A model generated the notes under the pieces. That model was not told the DNA's origin. It was given only the letters and a program-made list of their open reading frames with translations, and made no database searches. This document shows, piece by piece, positions 44,269-52,144 of a DNA stretch of 64,000 bases. The DNA lies in assembly GCF_003626635.1 (NCBI RefSeq), contig NZ_RAZT01000009.1:248001-312000 (forward strand), read 5' to 3'. A program made the translations under genes and the position numbers. Numbering within the stretch: the first letter of the stretch is position 1; each line of letters starts with the position of its first letter. The stretch comes from Micromonospora musae (GTDB lineage Bacteria > Actinomycetota > Actinomycetes > Mycobacteriales > Micromonosporaceae).

Positions 44269-44738
44269 CGGCCCCTCCATTGCAGCAGCCGGCCGGTGAG
44301 GGTGTCACCGGTCCAGACCGCGAGCAGCGCCCCGACGACGGTGCCCACCAGGTAGGCGAGGGCGGTGCCCGGCGCCCCCACGACGAGCGCCTGGTGCACG
44401 TCCACCACGTAGGTGGAGAAGGTGGTGAAGCCGCCCAGCACGCCGACGCCGAGGAACGGCCGGGCCAGTGGTGGACCGCCGCCGGCCGCTCGCAGCACCG
44501 CCATCAGCACGCCGATGAGCAGGCAGCCGCCGAGGTTGATTCCGAAGGTCGCCCACGCGAAGGCGGCCGGGCCGTGCGGGAAGGCCGCCTGGAGGCCGGC
44601 GCGGGCCAGCGAGCCGAGCACCCCACCGGCGGCGACCGCGCCGAGCACCGCCGCGGGGTGCCGGATCACCTCCCGCCGGTCGCGCGGTGAGCGCAGGTCG
44701 ACGTCGGGGTCGATCCGCTGCCGCGGCCGCTGCGTCAC
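44265..44738 (-). CDS. crcB: CrcB/Fluc fluoride channel subunit, first of pair
   Basis: 157 residues from the GTG at 44738, preceded by GAGGGG. A charged N-terminal ~30 residues precedes four membrane helices. Family marks: GGVLGSLARAGLQAAF, WATFGINLGGCLLIGVLMAV and VGVLGGFTTFSTYVVD. It is translationally coupled to the second crcB. I looked for the fluoride riboswitch upstream (44739-45013) and found no convincing match, so control of the pair is unclear. Confidence 0.9.
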   Translation of the reverse strand: MTQRPRQRIDPDVDLRSPRDRREVIRHPAAVLGAVAAGGVLGSLARAGLQAAFPHGPAAFAWATFGINLGGCLLIGVLMAVLRAAGGGPPLARPFLGVGVLGGFTTFSTYVVDVHQALVVGAPGTALAYLVGTVVGALLAVWTGDTLTGRLLQWRGR

Positions 44739-45013
44739 CCGCCACCCCTCCCGTTGCCGGACGTGTCCACCTCGCTCGCCGGCACGCCGATGTGCGCCGA
44801 CGCCGACAGGCGATGCCCCGGCGAGGCCGACCCGCCCCCCCCCCGGCGCACGTCGCTGCTCGGCAGGGCGCCGGCCGTGCCCACCGCAGGTGTCGAGTGG
44901 CTCCCCTGAAGGGCCGAGGGCGGCGACAGGGGGCCATCCTGCCGAGACCGCGGCGGCGGGAGCCGCGCGCAAGATCACCGAGCCTCAGGATACGCCCGCA
45001 GGGGCGGGGCGCG
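44739..45013. other. Intergenic region upstream of crcB pair
   Basis: No gene is visible. It contains a run of ten C at 44835-44844 in a C-rich context and several short GC hairpins. No fluoride-riboswitch core could be matched. Confidence 0.5.
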
Positions 45014-45772
45014 TCAGCGGAGGCCGACGACGGCGGCGTCCGCACCGCCGCGCCAGAGGGTGCCCACCTCGCTGTAGCCGGCGTCCGTCAGCGCCGCCAG
45101 ATGCCACGAGACGGGCGGCGTCCACTCGGGGCTGTGACCGGTCGGGTAGATGGCGTGTCGGCGCTCGACCAGTGGCGCGAGGACCGGGTCATCACCCGCC
45201 CGCTCCCACCACTGGGACCAGGGGAGCGCGGCGCCGGCGGCGTACCGGGCGGCGCGATGGGTGTGGGCCCGGGCGGCGAGCCGCTTGGTGAGCTGCGGCA
45301 GGGCGTCGTCGGGCATGTGGTCGGCGTTGACGAGGATCCCGTCCGGCCGCAGCACCTCGCGGATCTCGGCGTAGAGCCGGGTGAGCCGCTCGGCCGGCAG
45401 CCAGTGCAGGGCGGTGGCGGTGAGCACCGCGTCGTACGCCCGGTGGGGGAGCGCGGCCACCCAGTCGGCGCGGCCCAGGTCGGCGCTGATCACGGTGGCC
45501 CGGCCGGCCAGCGAGGACTCGGCGATGGCCAGCAGCGCCGGGTCGAGGTCGAGGACGGTGATCTCGGCGTCGGGGAAGCGGGCCAGCGCCCGCAGCGAGA
45601 TGGTGCCGGTGCCGCCGGCGAGGTCGAGCAGTCGTGGCGGTACGCCGTCGGTGACCGCGTCGACCGCGTCGAGCATCGCGGCGAACCGGTGCTCGCGGTC
45701 CGGCAGGTACGCCTCCTGCTGCCGGTCCCAGCTCTCCTGCCAGGCCGCGACGTCACTGATGTAAGGGCTCAT
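45014..45772 (-). CDS. Class I SAM-dependent methyltransferase
   Basis: 252 residues. Motif I is LLDLAGGTGTISLRAL, followed by the acidic strand end EITVLDLDPALLAIA, then AVLTATALHWLPAERLTRLY and LRPDGILVNADHMP (motifs of the ubiquinone/menaquinone and small-molecule methyltransferase group). It is cytoplasmic; the substrate is unknown. An A/T-rich inverted repeat lies about 40 bases upstream of its start. Confidence 0.88.
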   Translation of the reverse strand: MSPYISDVAAWQESWDRQQEAYLPDREHRFAAMLDAVDAVTDGVPPRLLDLAGGTGTISLRALARFPDAEITVLDLDPALLAIAESSLAGRATVISADLGRADWVAALPHRAYDAVLTATALHWLPAERLTRLYAEIREVLRPDGILVNADHMPDDALPQLTKRLAARAHTHRAARYAAGAALPWSQWWERAGDDPVLAPLVERRHAIYPTGHSPEWTPPVSWHLAALTDAGYSEVGTLWRGGADAAVVGLR

Positions 45773-45812
45773 GTCCCATGAGGCTAGTTACATCATGGGT
45801 CGCCTGTCCAGA

Positions 45813-45839
45813 CCTTGTTGCCAACAATATGCAACAAGG
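45813..45839. promoter_or_regulatory. A/T-rich inverted repeat upstream of methyltransferase
   Basis: CCTTGTTGC (45813-45821) and GCAACAAGG (45831-45839) pair perfectly with CAACAATAT between. In a genome this GC-rich an A/T-rich palindrome beside a start is likely an operator. It lies in the 174-base gap between the methyltransferase start and the MFS stop. Confidence 0.45.
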
Positions 45840-45946
45840 GGATGATGATCGGGCGATGATCCCTCGCCGGGTCGTTCCGTCCTTGCCCGGCGGGTCGGAC
45901 CCACCGGCGGCGGGGCGTCGAACACGCCTCGCCGCCGGCTGGGCCC

Positions 45947-47173
45947 TCAGGCCACGCCGGCCGGTTCCCGCAGCTCCTGCGCGGTCGGCTGCTCCGGCCG
46001 CCGGGCGGCCAGTCGCAGCGAGAGGAGCAGCACGGCCAGGCCGGCCAGGGTGAGCGCGGCGCCCGCCCAGATCGGCGAGGTGTACCCGAGCCCGGCGGCG
46101 ATGGTCAGCCCGCCGACCCAGGCGCCGAGCGCGTTGCCGACGTTGAACGCCGCGATGTTCGCGCCCGAGGCCAGCGTCGGCGCCTCTTGGGCGTAGTGCA
46201 TGATCCGCATCTGCAGTGGTGGCACGGTCGCGAAGCCGAAGCCGCCCATCAGCACCAGCGCGGCGATGGTCGACGCCTTGTTCCCGGCGGTCAGCGCGAA
46301 GGCCGCGAGCACCACGGTGAGCGCGGTCAGCACGACGACCAGCGTCCGCGACAGTGAGGTGTCCGCGGCCCGGCCGGCGAGCAGGTTGCCGGCGAAGAGG
46401 CCCACCCCGAAGAGCACCAGCAGCCACGGCACCGAGCTGGATGCGAAGCCGCTCACCTCGGTGAGGGTGTAGGCGATGTAGGTGAAGGCGCCGAACATCC
46501 CGCCGAAGCCCAGGATGGTGATCGCCAGCGAGAGCCAGACCTGTGGGTGGGTGAAGGCCCGCAGCTCGCCGCGGAGCCCTCCGGTCGGGGCGTCCGCCGC
46601 CCCCGCGGGACGACCGGGGACGAGCAGGACCAGGCCGATCAGCGCGACGACGCCGATGGCGGTGATTGCCCAGAACGTCGAGCGCCAGCCCAGGTGCTGA
46701 CCGAGCAGGGTGCCGAACGGTACGCCGAGCACGTTGGCGATGGTCAGCCCGGCGAACATCATCGCGATGGCGCCGGCCCGGCGGGCCGGGGCGACGAGCC
46801 CGGCGGCGACCACCGCGCCGATGCCGAAGAAGGCGCCGTGGCAGAGCGCGGCGACGACCCGGCCGACCATCATCATCGAGTAGCTGTCGGCGACGGCCGA
46901 GAGCAGGTTGCCGACGATGAAGAGCACCATCAGGCCGAGCAGCACCTGCTTGCGGGGCAGCCGGGTGACAGCGGCGGTCAGGGCGACCCCGCCGATGGCG
47001 ACGCTCAACGCGTAACCGGAGATCAGCCAGCCGGCGACCGGCTCGGTGACCGCGAAGTCCGCGGCCACCTCGGGCAGCAAGCCCATGATCACGAACTCGG
47101 TGAGCCCGATGCCGAACGCGCCGATGGCCAGCGCGATCAGGCCGGCGGGCAGGGACTGGGAACGTGCGGACAT
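45947..47173 (-). CDS. MFS drug/sugar efflux transporter (AraJ/DHA1 type)
   Basis: 408 residues from the ATG at 47173 (GGAAGG upstream). Twelve helices; family marks include ALAIGAFGIGLTEFVIMGLL, ISGYALSVAIGGVALTAAV, the A-loop TRLPRKQVLLGLM and GRVVAALCHGAFFGIGAVVA. This matches the AraJ/YdhP/Cmx group of proton-driven exporters, including chloramphenicol-resistance members. It is divergent from a MarR-type gene, with an inverted repeat between them, so it is probably induced by its own substrate. Confidence 0.88.
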   Translation of the reverse strand: MSARSQSLPAGLIALAIGAFGIGLTEFVIMGLLPEVAADFAVTEPVAGWLISGYALSVAIGGVALTAAVTRLPRKQVLLGLMVLFIVGNLLSAVADSYSMMMVGRVVAALCHGAFFGIGAVVAAGLVAPARRAGAIAMMFAGLTIANVLGVPFGTLLGQHLGWRSTFWAITAIGVVALIGLVLLVPGRPAGAADAPTGGLRGELRAFTHPQVWLSLAITILGFGGMFGAFTYIAYTLTEVSGFASSSVPWLLVLFGVGLFAGNLLAGRAADTSLSRTLVVVLTALTVVLAAFALTAGNKASTIAALVLMGGFGFATVPPLQMRIMHYAQEAPTLASGANIAAFNVGNALGAWVGGLTIAAGLGYTSPIWAGAALTLAGLAVLLLSLRLAARRPEQPTAQELREPAGVA

Positions 47174-47213
47174 GAGACCTTCCGGTCGGGCTGGAGGAGT
47201 GATTGCGCGCGTA

Positions 47214-47247
47214 TGCAACTACACGCGCCGACAACCAGATAGTTGCA
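47214..47247. promoter_or_regulatory. Candidate MarR operator between MFS and MarR genes
   Basis: TGCAACTA (47214-47221) and TAGTTGCA (47240-47247) form an inverted repeat with GCGCG flanks on both sides. It sits 41 bases from the MFS start and 65 from the MarR start. Confidence 0.6.
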
Positions 47248-47311
47248 CGCGCGCTATACCGGCGCAAGCGTGATAGCCTCTCAGTGGTCCGCACCACTGG
47301 AGGGAAGCGGC

Positions 47312-47761
47312 ATGGGCATCGGCGACGACGCGGTCGAGGTCCGCGCGCAGGGCTGGCGAATCCTCGCCGCGCTGCACGGACAGATCGAGACCGCCCTGGA
47401 GCGGGCACTGCAGGCCGACCACGAGCTGTCGGTCGTCGAGTACACGGTGCTCGACGCCCTCTCCCGGCAGGACGGCTGGCACATGCGGATGCGTCAACTG
47501 GCCCGCGCCGCCGCCCTCTCCGGCAGCGCCACGACTCGGCTGGTCACCCGCCTGGAGGAGCGCGGCCTGCTGGCCCGGATCCTCTGCGCCGACGACCGGC
47601 GCGGCATCTACACCGAACTCACCCCGGCCGGCTCCGACCTGCTCGCCCAGGCCCGGCCCACCCACGACCGGGTGCTCGCGAGCGCACTGGCCGAGGCCGA
47701 GCAGACCCCGGAACTGGCCCCGCTGGTCGACGCCCTGCACCGCCTGCCGGCGCTCCGCTGA
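47312..47761 (+). CDS. MarR-family transcriptional regulator
   Basis: 149 residues from the ATG at 47312, with GGAGGGAA upstream. The winged-helix order is visible: LSVVEYTVLDALSRQDGWHM, LARAAALSGSATTRLVTRLE, wing RGLLARILCADDRRGIYTEL, then a dimer helix. It is divergent from the MFS exporter, its most likely target, and sits 92 bases before a quinone-oxidoreductase-like gene on the same strand that it may also control. Confidence 0.88.
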   Translation: MGIGDDAVEVRAQGWRILAALHGQIETALERALQADHELSVVEYTVLDALSRQDGWHMRMRQLARAAALSGSATTRLVTRLEERGLLARILCADDRRGIYTELTPAGSDLLAQARPTHDRVLASALAEAEQTPELAPLVDALHRLPALR

Positions 47762-47853
47762 CCTGCCCGGGAGCGTCACACCGCCGGCCGCTTGACCTCA
47801 ACCCCACTTCACCGTCGAGGCTGGTCGTACCGACGAGCCAGGCGGAGGACGCT

Positions 47854-48819
47854 GTGCGGGTGATCGAGGTGGCCGCGTTCGGCGGCCCGGAGGTGCTGAC
47901 GGTGACCGAGGTGCCGGAGCCCGCGCCCCGGCCCGGCGAGGTGCGGGTCGAGGTGGCCGCCGCCGACGTGCTCTGGGTCGAGACGGCGATTCGCCGCGGC
48001 GCGGGCGGCACGCACTTCCCGGTCCGGGCGCCGTACCGGCCGGGAGTCGGGGTGGCCGGCATCGTGAGCGCGGTGGGCGAGGGCGTCGACCCCGCCTGGA
48101 CCGGGCGGCGGGTCGTCACCCGCACCGACGAGCGCGGTGGCTACCTGGAACGGGCGGTGGTGCCGGCCGACAACCTGCTGCCGGTCCCCGACGGAGTCTC
48201 CCTGCCCGACGCCGCCGCGCTGCTGCACGACGGGGTGACCGCCATGGGCCTGCTCGACCAGGTGCCGCTGCGCCCCGGCGACCGGGTGCTGGTCACCGCC
48301 GCCACCGGCGGGCTGGGCGCGCTGCTGGTGCAGGAGGCGCGGGCGGCCGGCGGATACGTCGTCGCGGCCTGCCGGGGTTCGGCCAAACGCGCCGCCGCGT
48401 ACGAGCTCGGGGCGGACCTCGCGGTGGACTACACCGAGCCGGGCTGGACGGGCCTCGTCCGAGCGGCGACCGGCGGGCTGGACGTGGTCCTCGACGGCGC
48501 CGGCGGCGGATACGGACGGGCCGCCTTCGACCTGCTGCGGGCCGGCGGCTGGTTCTCCGCCCACGGCACCCCGGCGGGGGAGTTCGCGGTGCCCGACGCG
48601 GACGCCGCCGCGGCCCAGGGCATCACCGTCCTGAGCATCGCCGACGTGCAGTTCGACGTTGAGCGGCGACGCCGCCACCTGCGGGCCGCGCTCGACGCCG
48701 CCGCGGCCGGGCGGATCAAGCCGCTGATCGGCCAGACGTTCCCGCTGCACCGGGCCGCCGATGCGCACCGCGCCATCGAGGACCGGTCGGCGATCGGCAA
48801 GACCCTGCTGACCGTCTGA
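47854..48819 (+). CDS. MDR-family NADPH:quinone oxidoreductase-like dehydrogenase
   Basis: 321 residues from the GTG at 47854, which follows GGAGG by five bases. It has the MDR layout: substrate domain (FGGPEVLTVTEVPEPAPRPG, YRPGVGVAGIVSAVGEGV) and Rossmann nucleotide domain (VLVTAATGGLGALLVQEARA, LDVVLDGAGGGYGRAAFDLL), ending HRAADAHRAIEDRSAIGKTL. No zinc-ligand cluster is seen, as expected for the quinone reductase branch. It would reduce a quinone or enone with NADPH. Its place beside a MarR/MFS pair suggests a detoxification module. Confidence 0.88.
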   Translation: MRVIEVAAFGGPEVLTVTEVPEPAPRPGEVRVEVAAADVLWVETAIRRGAGGTHFPVRAPYRPGVGVAGIVSAVGEGVDPAWTGRRVVTRTDERGGYLERAVVPADNLLPVPDGVSLPDAAALLHDGVTAMGLLDQVPLRPGDRVLVTAATGGLGALLVQEARAAGGYVVAACRGSAKRAAAYELGADLAVDYTEPGWTGLVRAATGGLDVVLDGAGGGYGRAAFDLLRAGGWFSAHGTPAGEFAVPDADAAAAQGITVLSIADVQFDVERRRRHLRAALDAAAAGRIKPLIGQTFPLHRAADAHRAIEDRSAIGKTLLTV

Positions 48820-49067
48820 CCCGGACGACACCGGTCCGCCCGGTTCGCGAGGCGCTGCTGTGGCGGCACCGGCCGGTCCGGCCGGCGGCGGGTCGGCTGC
48901 CGCGGGTACCCCGAGTCGGCGGACGGCCCGAGTCGGCGTACGGTTTCCGCCATCGGCGGGCCCGGGAACCACCGGGCGCCGGTGCGAACGCCCCGTGCGG
49001 CGACGTGCCGGCGCGAGGGCGGCGACGCGGACGTCGATGGCGCCGCCGTCGTCGCGCAGGAGGAACG

Positions 49068-50375
49068 ATGCAGGACCGCACCCCTCGCCCCGAGGACCTG
49101 GAGCCGATCGAACGGGCCGGCGTGGACGAGCTGCGGGCGGTGCAGCTGGAGCGGCTGCGCTGGTCGCTGCGGCACGCGTACGACAACGTCCCGCACTACC
49201 GGCGGGCCTTCGAGGCCGCCGACGTGCACCCCGACGACTGCCGTGAGCTGGCCGACCTGGCCCGGTTCCCGTTCACCGGCAAGGCGGAGCTGCGGGAGAA
49301 CTACCCGTTCGGCATGTTCGCGGTGCCCCGCGAGCGGATCGCCCGGCTGCACGCCTCGTCCGGCACGACCGGCCGACCCACCGTGGTCGGCTACACGCGT
49401 GAGGACCTGCGCACCTGGGCCCGCCTCATGGCCCGGTCGATCCGGGCCTCCGGCGGTCGTCCGGGCGACCGGGTGCACGTCGCGTACGGCTACGGCCTCT
49501 TCACCGGCGGCCTGGGCGCGCACTACGGGGCCGAGGAGCTGGGCTGCACCGTCATCCCGGTCTCCGGTGGGATGACCGAGCGTCAGGTGATGCTGATCCG
49601 CGACTTCGAACCCGAGATCATCATGGTCACCCCCAGCTACCTGCTGGCCATCGTGGACGAGATGCAGCGGCAGGGGATCGACCCGCGTACCACCTCGTTG
49701 CAGGTCGGCATCTTCGGCGCGGAGCCGTGGACCGAGGACATGCGCCGGGAGATGGAGCAACGGCTCGACCTGCACGCCGTGGACATCTACGGGCTCTCCG
49801 AGGTGATGGGTCCCGGCGTGGCCAACGAGTGTGTGGAGACCAAGGACGGGCTGCACCTCTGGGAGGACCACTTCTACCCGGAGATCATCGATCCGGTCAC
49901 CGGTGCGGTGCTGCCCGACGGGGAGCGCGGCGAGCTCGTGCTCACCTCGCTCACCAAGGAGGCGATGCCGGTCGTCCGGTACCGCACCCGGGACCTGACC
50001 CGGCTGCTGCCGGGCACCGCCCGCCCGATGCGCCGGATCGAGAAGATCGCCGGACGCACCGACGACATGATGATCGTGCGCGGGGTGAACATCTTCCCGA
50101 CCCAGATCGAGGAGCTGATCCTGCGTACGCCCGAGCTGTCCCCGCACTTCCAGTGCGTACTGGGTCGGCAGGGGCGGATGGACACGCTGACCGTGAAGGT
50201 GGAACGCCGGCCCGGCGTGGCCGTCGACGCCGCCGAGCGGGCCGGCGAGGCCCTGGTGGGCCTGGTCAAGAACACGATCGGGGTGAGCGTGTCGGTCGAG
50301 GTGATCGCACCGGACGGGGTGGAGCGTTCGATGGGCAAGATGCGGCGCATCGTCGACCAGCGCCCGGCGGTCTGA
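49068..50375 (+). CDS. paaK: Phenylacetate-CoA ligase
   Basis: 435 residues, normal for PaaK, from an ATG with AGGAGGAA. Adenylate-forming motifs: ASSGTTGRPTVVGYT (P-loop), FGAEPWTEDMR, VDIYGLSEVMGPGVA, RYRTRDLTRLLPG and the C-terminal GRTDDMMIVRGVNIFPTQIE. It activates phenylacetate to phenylacetyl-CoA with ATP. A PaaI-type thioesterase follows one base after its stop. The ring epoxidase paaABCDE genes are not nearby, so the substrate could be another aryl acid. Confidence 0.92.
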   Translation: MQDRTPRPEDLEPIERAGVDELRAVQLERLRWSLRHAYDNVPHYRRAFEAADVHPDDCRELADLARFPFTGKAELRENYPFGMFAVPRERIARLHASSGTTGRPTVVGYTREDLRTWARLMARSIRASGGRPGDRVHVAYGYGLFTGGLGAHYGAEELGCTVIPVSGGMTERQVMLIRDFEPEIIMVTPSYLLAIVDEMQRQGIDPRTTSLQVGIFGAEPWTEDMRREMEQRLDLHAVDIYGLSEVMGPGVANECVETKDGLHLWEDHFYPEIIDPVTGAVLPDGERGELVLTSLTKEAMPVVRYRTRDLTRLLPGTARPMRRIEKIAGRTDDMMIVRGVNIFPTQIEELILRTPELSPHFQCVLGRQGRMDTLTVKVERRPGVAVDAAERAGEALVGLVKNTIGVSVSVEVIAPDGVERSMGKMRRIVDQRPAV

Positions 50376-50376
50376 C

Positions 50377-50814
50377 GTGGGGGGCGAGCGCAACGCCGCG
50401 TACGACATGTTCGACGCCGATCCGGCCTCCCGGGGGCTCGGGGTCGAGCTGGTCGAGGCGGCCGACGGCGCGGCGGTGGCCCGGATGCGGGTGACCGACA
50501 CGATGATCAACGGGCACGCCATCGCCCACGGCGGCTTCGTCTTCCTGCTGGCCGACACCGCGTTCGCGCTGGCCTGCAACAGCTGGGGTCCGGCCACCGT
50601 GGCGGCCGGAGGGGAGATCACCTTCGTCCGGCCGGCGCGCCTGGGTGACCTGCTGACCGCGACCGCCACCGAACGCACCCGCTACGGCCGTAGCGGCATC
50701 TACGACGTCACCGTCACGCGGGAGGACGGCGCGGTGGTCGCCGAGTTCCGCGGGCGTAGCCGCACCATCGTCGATCGGCCCGCGCCCGCCGACGCCAGGG
50801 CGCCCGAGGTCTGA
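50377..50814 (+). CDS. paaI: PaaI-type hotdog thioesterase
   Basis: 145 residues from the GTG one base after paaK. The hotdog core reads MINGHAIAHGGFVFLLADTA (HGG with the catalytic Asp helix), then ITFVRPARLGDLLTATAT and YDVTVTREDGAVVAEFRGRS. PaaI hydrolyses stalled aryl-CoA esters to free CoA, so pairing with a PaaK ligase is functionally sensible. The two almost certainly form one transcript. Confidence 0.9.
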   Translation: MGGERNAAYDMFDADPASRGLGVELVEAADGAAVARMRVTDTMINGHAIAHGGFVFLLADTAFALACNSWGPATVAAGGEITFVRPARLGDLLTATATERTRYGRSGIYDVTVTREDGAVVAEFRGRSRTIVDRPAPADARAPEV

Positions 50815-50933
50815 TCCGCAAAGCTGGCGCGCGAGCGCCGATTCGTACCGCCGGTGCCCGCGTGCTGATCCGCACGTCGCCGCCGGGCCGGGAAGGCCGG
50901 CGCGGGCTGCCCGGCGCGCCGCTCGGGATGCGG

Positions 50934-50939
50934 CAGGAT
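50934..50939 (+). promoter_or_regulatory. -10-like box before DLH gene
   Basis: CAGGAT lies six bases before the ATG at 50946. It deviates from TANNNT at the first base but has the same spacing as other presumed leaderless starts here. Confidence 0.35.
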
Positions 50940-50945
50940 GGCCCG

Positions 50946-51512
50946 ATGGGACACGTCGTGCTCTTCCACTCCGTCTACGGACTGCGCCCGGCGGTCCTGG
51001 CGGCGGCCGAGCGCCTGCGTGCCGCCGGGCATCAGGTGTCCACACCCGACCTCTACGGCGTACCGGCGGCGGAGACCGTCGAGGCGGGCTTCGCCCTGCT
51101 GGAGAAGATCGGCCAGGACGTCGTGCTCGGCCGGGCCGCCGAGGCCGTCGCGCAGCTGCCGCCGGACACGGTGCTGGCCGGCTTCTCGATGGGTGCCGGG
51201 GTGGCCGGGGCCCTGCTCGCCGAGCGGCCCGCCACGGCTGGGCTGCTGCTTCTGCACGGCACCGGCGGCTCGCCGGCGGCGGTCCGGCCGGGGCTGCCGG
51301 TGCAGCTGCACCTCGCCGACCCCGACTCGTACGAGCCGCCCGAGGAGGTCGACGAGTGGGGCACGGCGATGACCGTCGCCGGGGCGCAGCTCGAGGTGTT
51401 CCGCTATCCCGGCGTCGGGCACCTCTTCACCGATCCGGACGTGTCCGACCACGACGCCGCCGCCACGGAGACCACCTGGAGCCGGGTCGAGGCCTTCCTC
51501 GACGGCCGTTGA
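50946..51512 (+). CDS. Dienelactone-hydrolase-like alpha/beta hydrolase
   Basis: 188 residues. The N-terminus VVLFHSVYGLRPAVLAAAER is typical of DLH-family proteins. The nucleophile elbow is LAGFSMGAGVAG, with Ser instead of the Cys of classical dienelactone hydrolase. Later HLADPDSYEPP and YPGVGHLFTDPDV supply Asp and His. Small cytoplasmic hydrolase; the substrate is unknown. It follows paaI by 131 bases with its own -10-like box. Confidence 0.82.
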   Translation: MGHVVLFHSVYGLRPAVLAAAERLRAAGHQVSTPDLYGVPAAETVEAGFALLEKIGQDVVLGRAAEAVAQLPPDTVLAGFSMGAGVAGALLAERPATAGLLLLHGTGGSPAAVRPGLPVQLHLADPDSYEPPEEVDEWGTAMTVAGAQLEVFRYPGVGHLFTDPDVSDHDAAATETTWSRVEAFLDGR

Positions 51513-51539
51513 CCCTCGGCACTCGACCCTCGACGGGGC

Positions 51540-52070
51540 TCAGCCGACCCCGCGTCGCATGCACACCCGGGTGGCTGGATCGAGCCCGAACGCGATCTCC
51601 GACTCCAGCACCCTGCTCAGGCCGGGTGTGACCTCCGCCGGTGTCAGTTCGACGAATCCGCAACGCGCGTAGTAGGGCGCGTTCCACGGCACGTGCCGGA
51701 AGGTCGTGAGCGTCAACGCGGGCAAGCCGAGCTCGACGGCCCAGGCGCCGACGTGATCGAGCAGGACCCGGCCGACGCCCCGGCGGGAGTGGTCCGGGTG
51801 GACGCTTATCTGCTCGACGTGGGCGCTGCCGTCGATCACCTCGACCACTACGAAGGCGATCGGAGGACCGCTGTCATCCACGGCCACCCACGCCTGCCCG
51901 TCCTGCTGGTACCCGGTCAGAGCATCGATGGAGAGCGGGGGATTGTCTGCGACGTCGGCCATGCCGACCTCGCGGAACAGCGCCCCCGTGCTCACCTGGA
52001 TCCGCTGAAGACCGGCCAGGTCGCCCGGCAGGGCGCGTCTGACCCGTACCGCGGTTCGCTCTGGTGTCAC
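51540..52070 (-). CDS. GNAT-family N-acetyltransferase
   Basis: 176 residues from GTG. The GNAT core is [20 protein letters not shown] (acetyl-CoA loop RRGVGR) followed by [20 protein letters not shown]. The ligand half is [18 protein letters not shown]. It acetylates an amine on an unknown substrate. It lies 74 bases downstream of the cyclase/AAA gene on the same strand and may share its transcript. Confidence 0.88.
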   Translation of the reverse strand: MTPERTAVRVRRALPGDLAGLQRIQVSTGALFREVGMADVADNPPLSIDALTGYQQDGQAWVAVDDSGPPIAFVVVEVIDGSAHVEQISVHPDHSRRGVGRVLLDHVGAWAVELGLPALTLTTFRHVPWNAPYYARCGFVELTPAEVTPGLSRVLESEIAFGLDPATRVCMRRGVG

Positions 52071-52144
52071 GCCGGCTCACGCAATCAGATCGTGGACGTG
52101 AGGTCCATCGAATATCGCCCCGGAGCGGCACGGTCCTGGAGCGC

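Noticed and set aside
44739-45013. Fluoride riboswitch upstream of crcB
   Set aside because: A GGCGATG-like piece occurs only on the wrong strand and the rest of the motif could not be matched.
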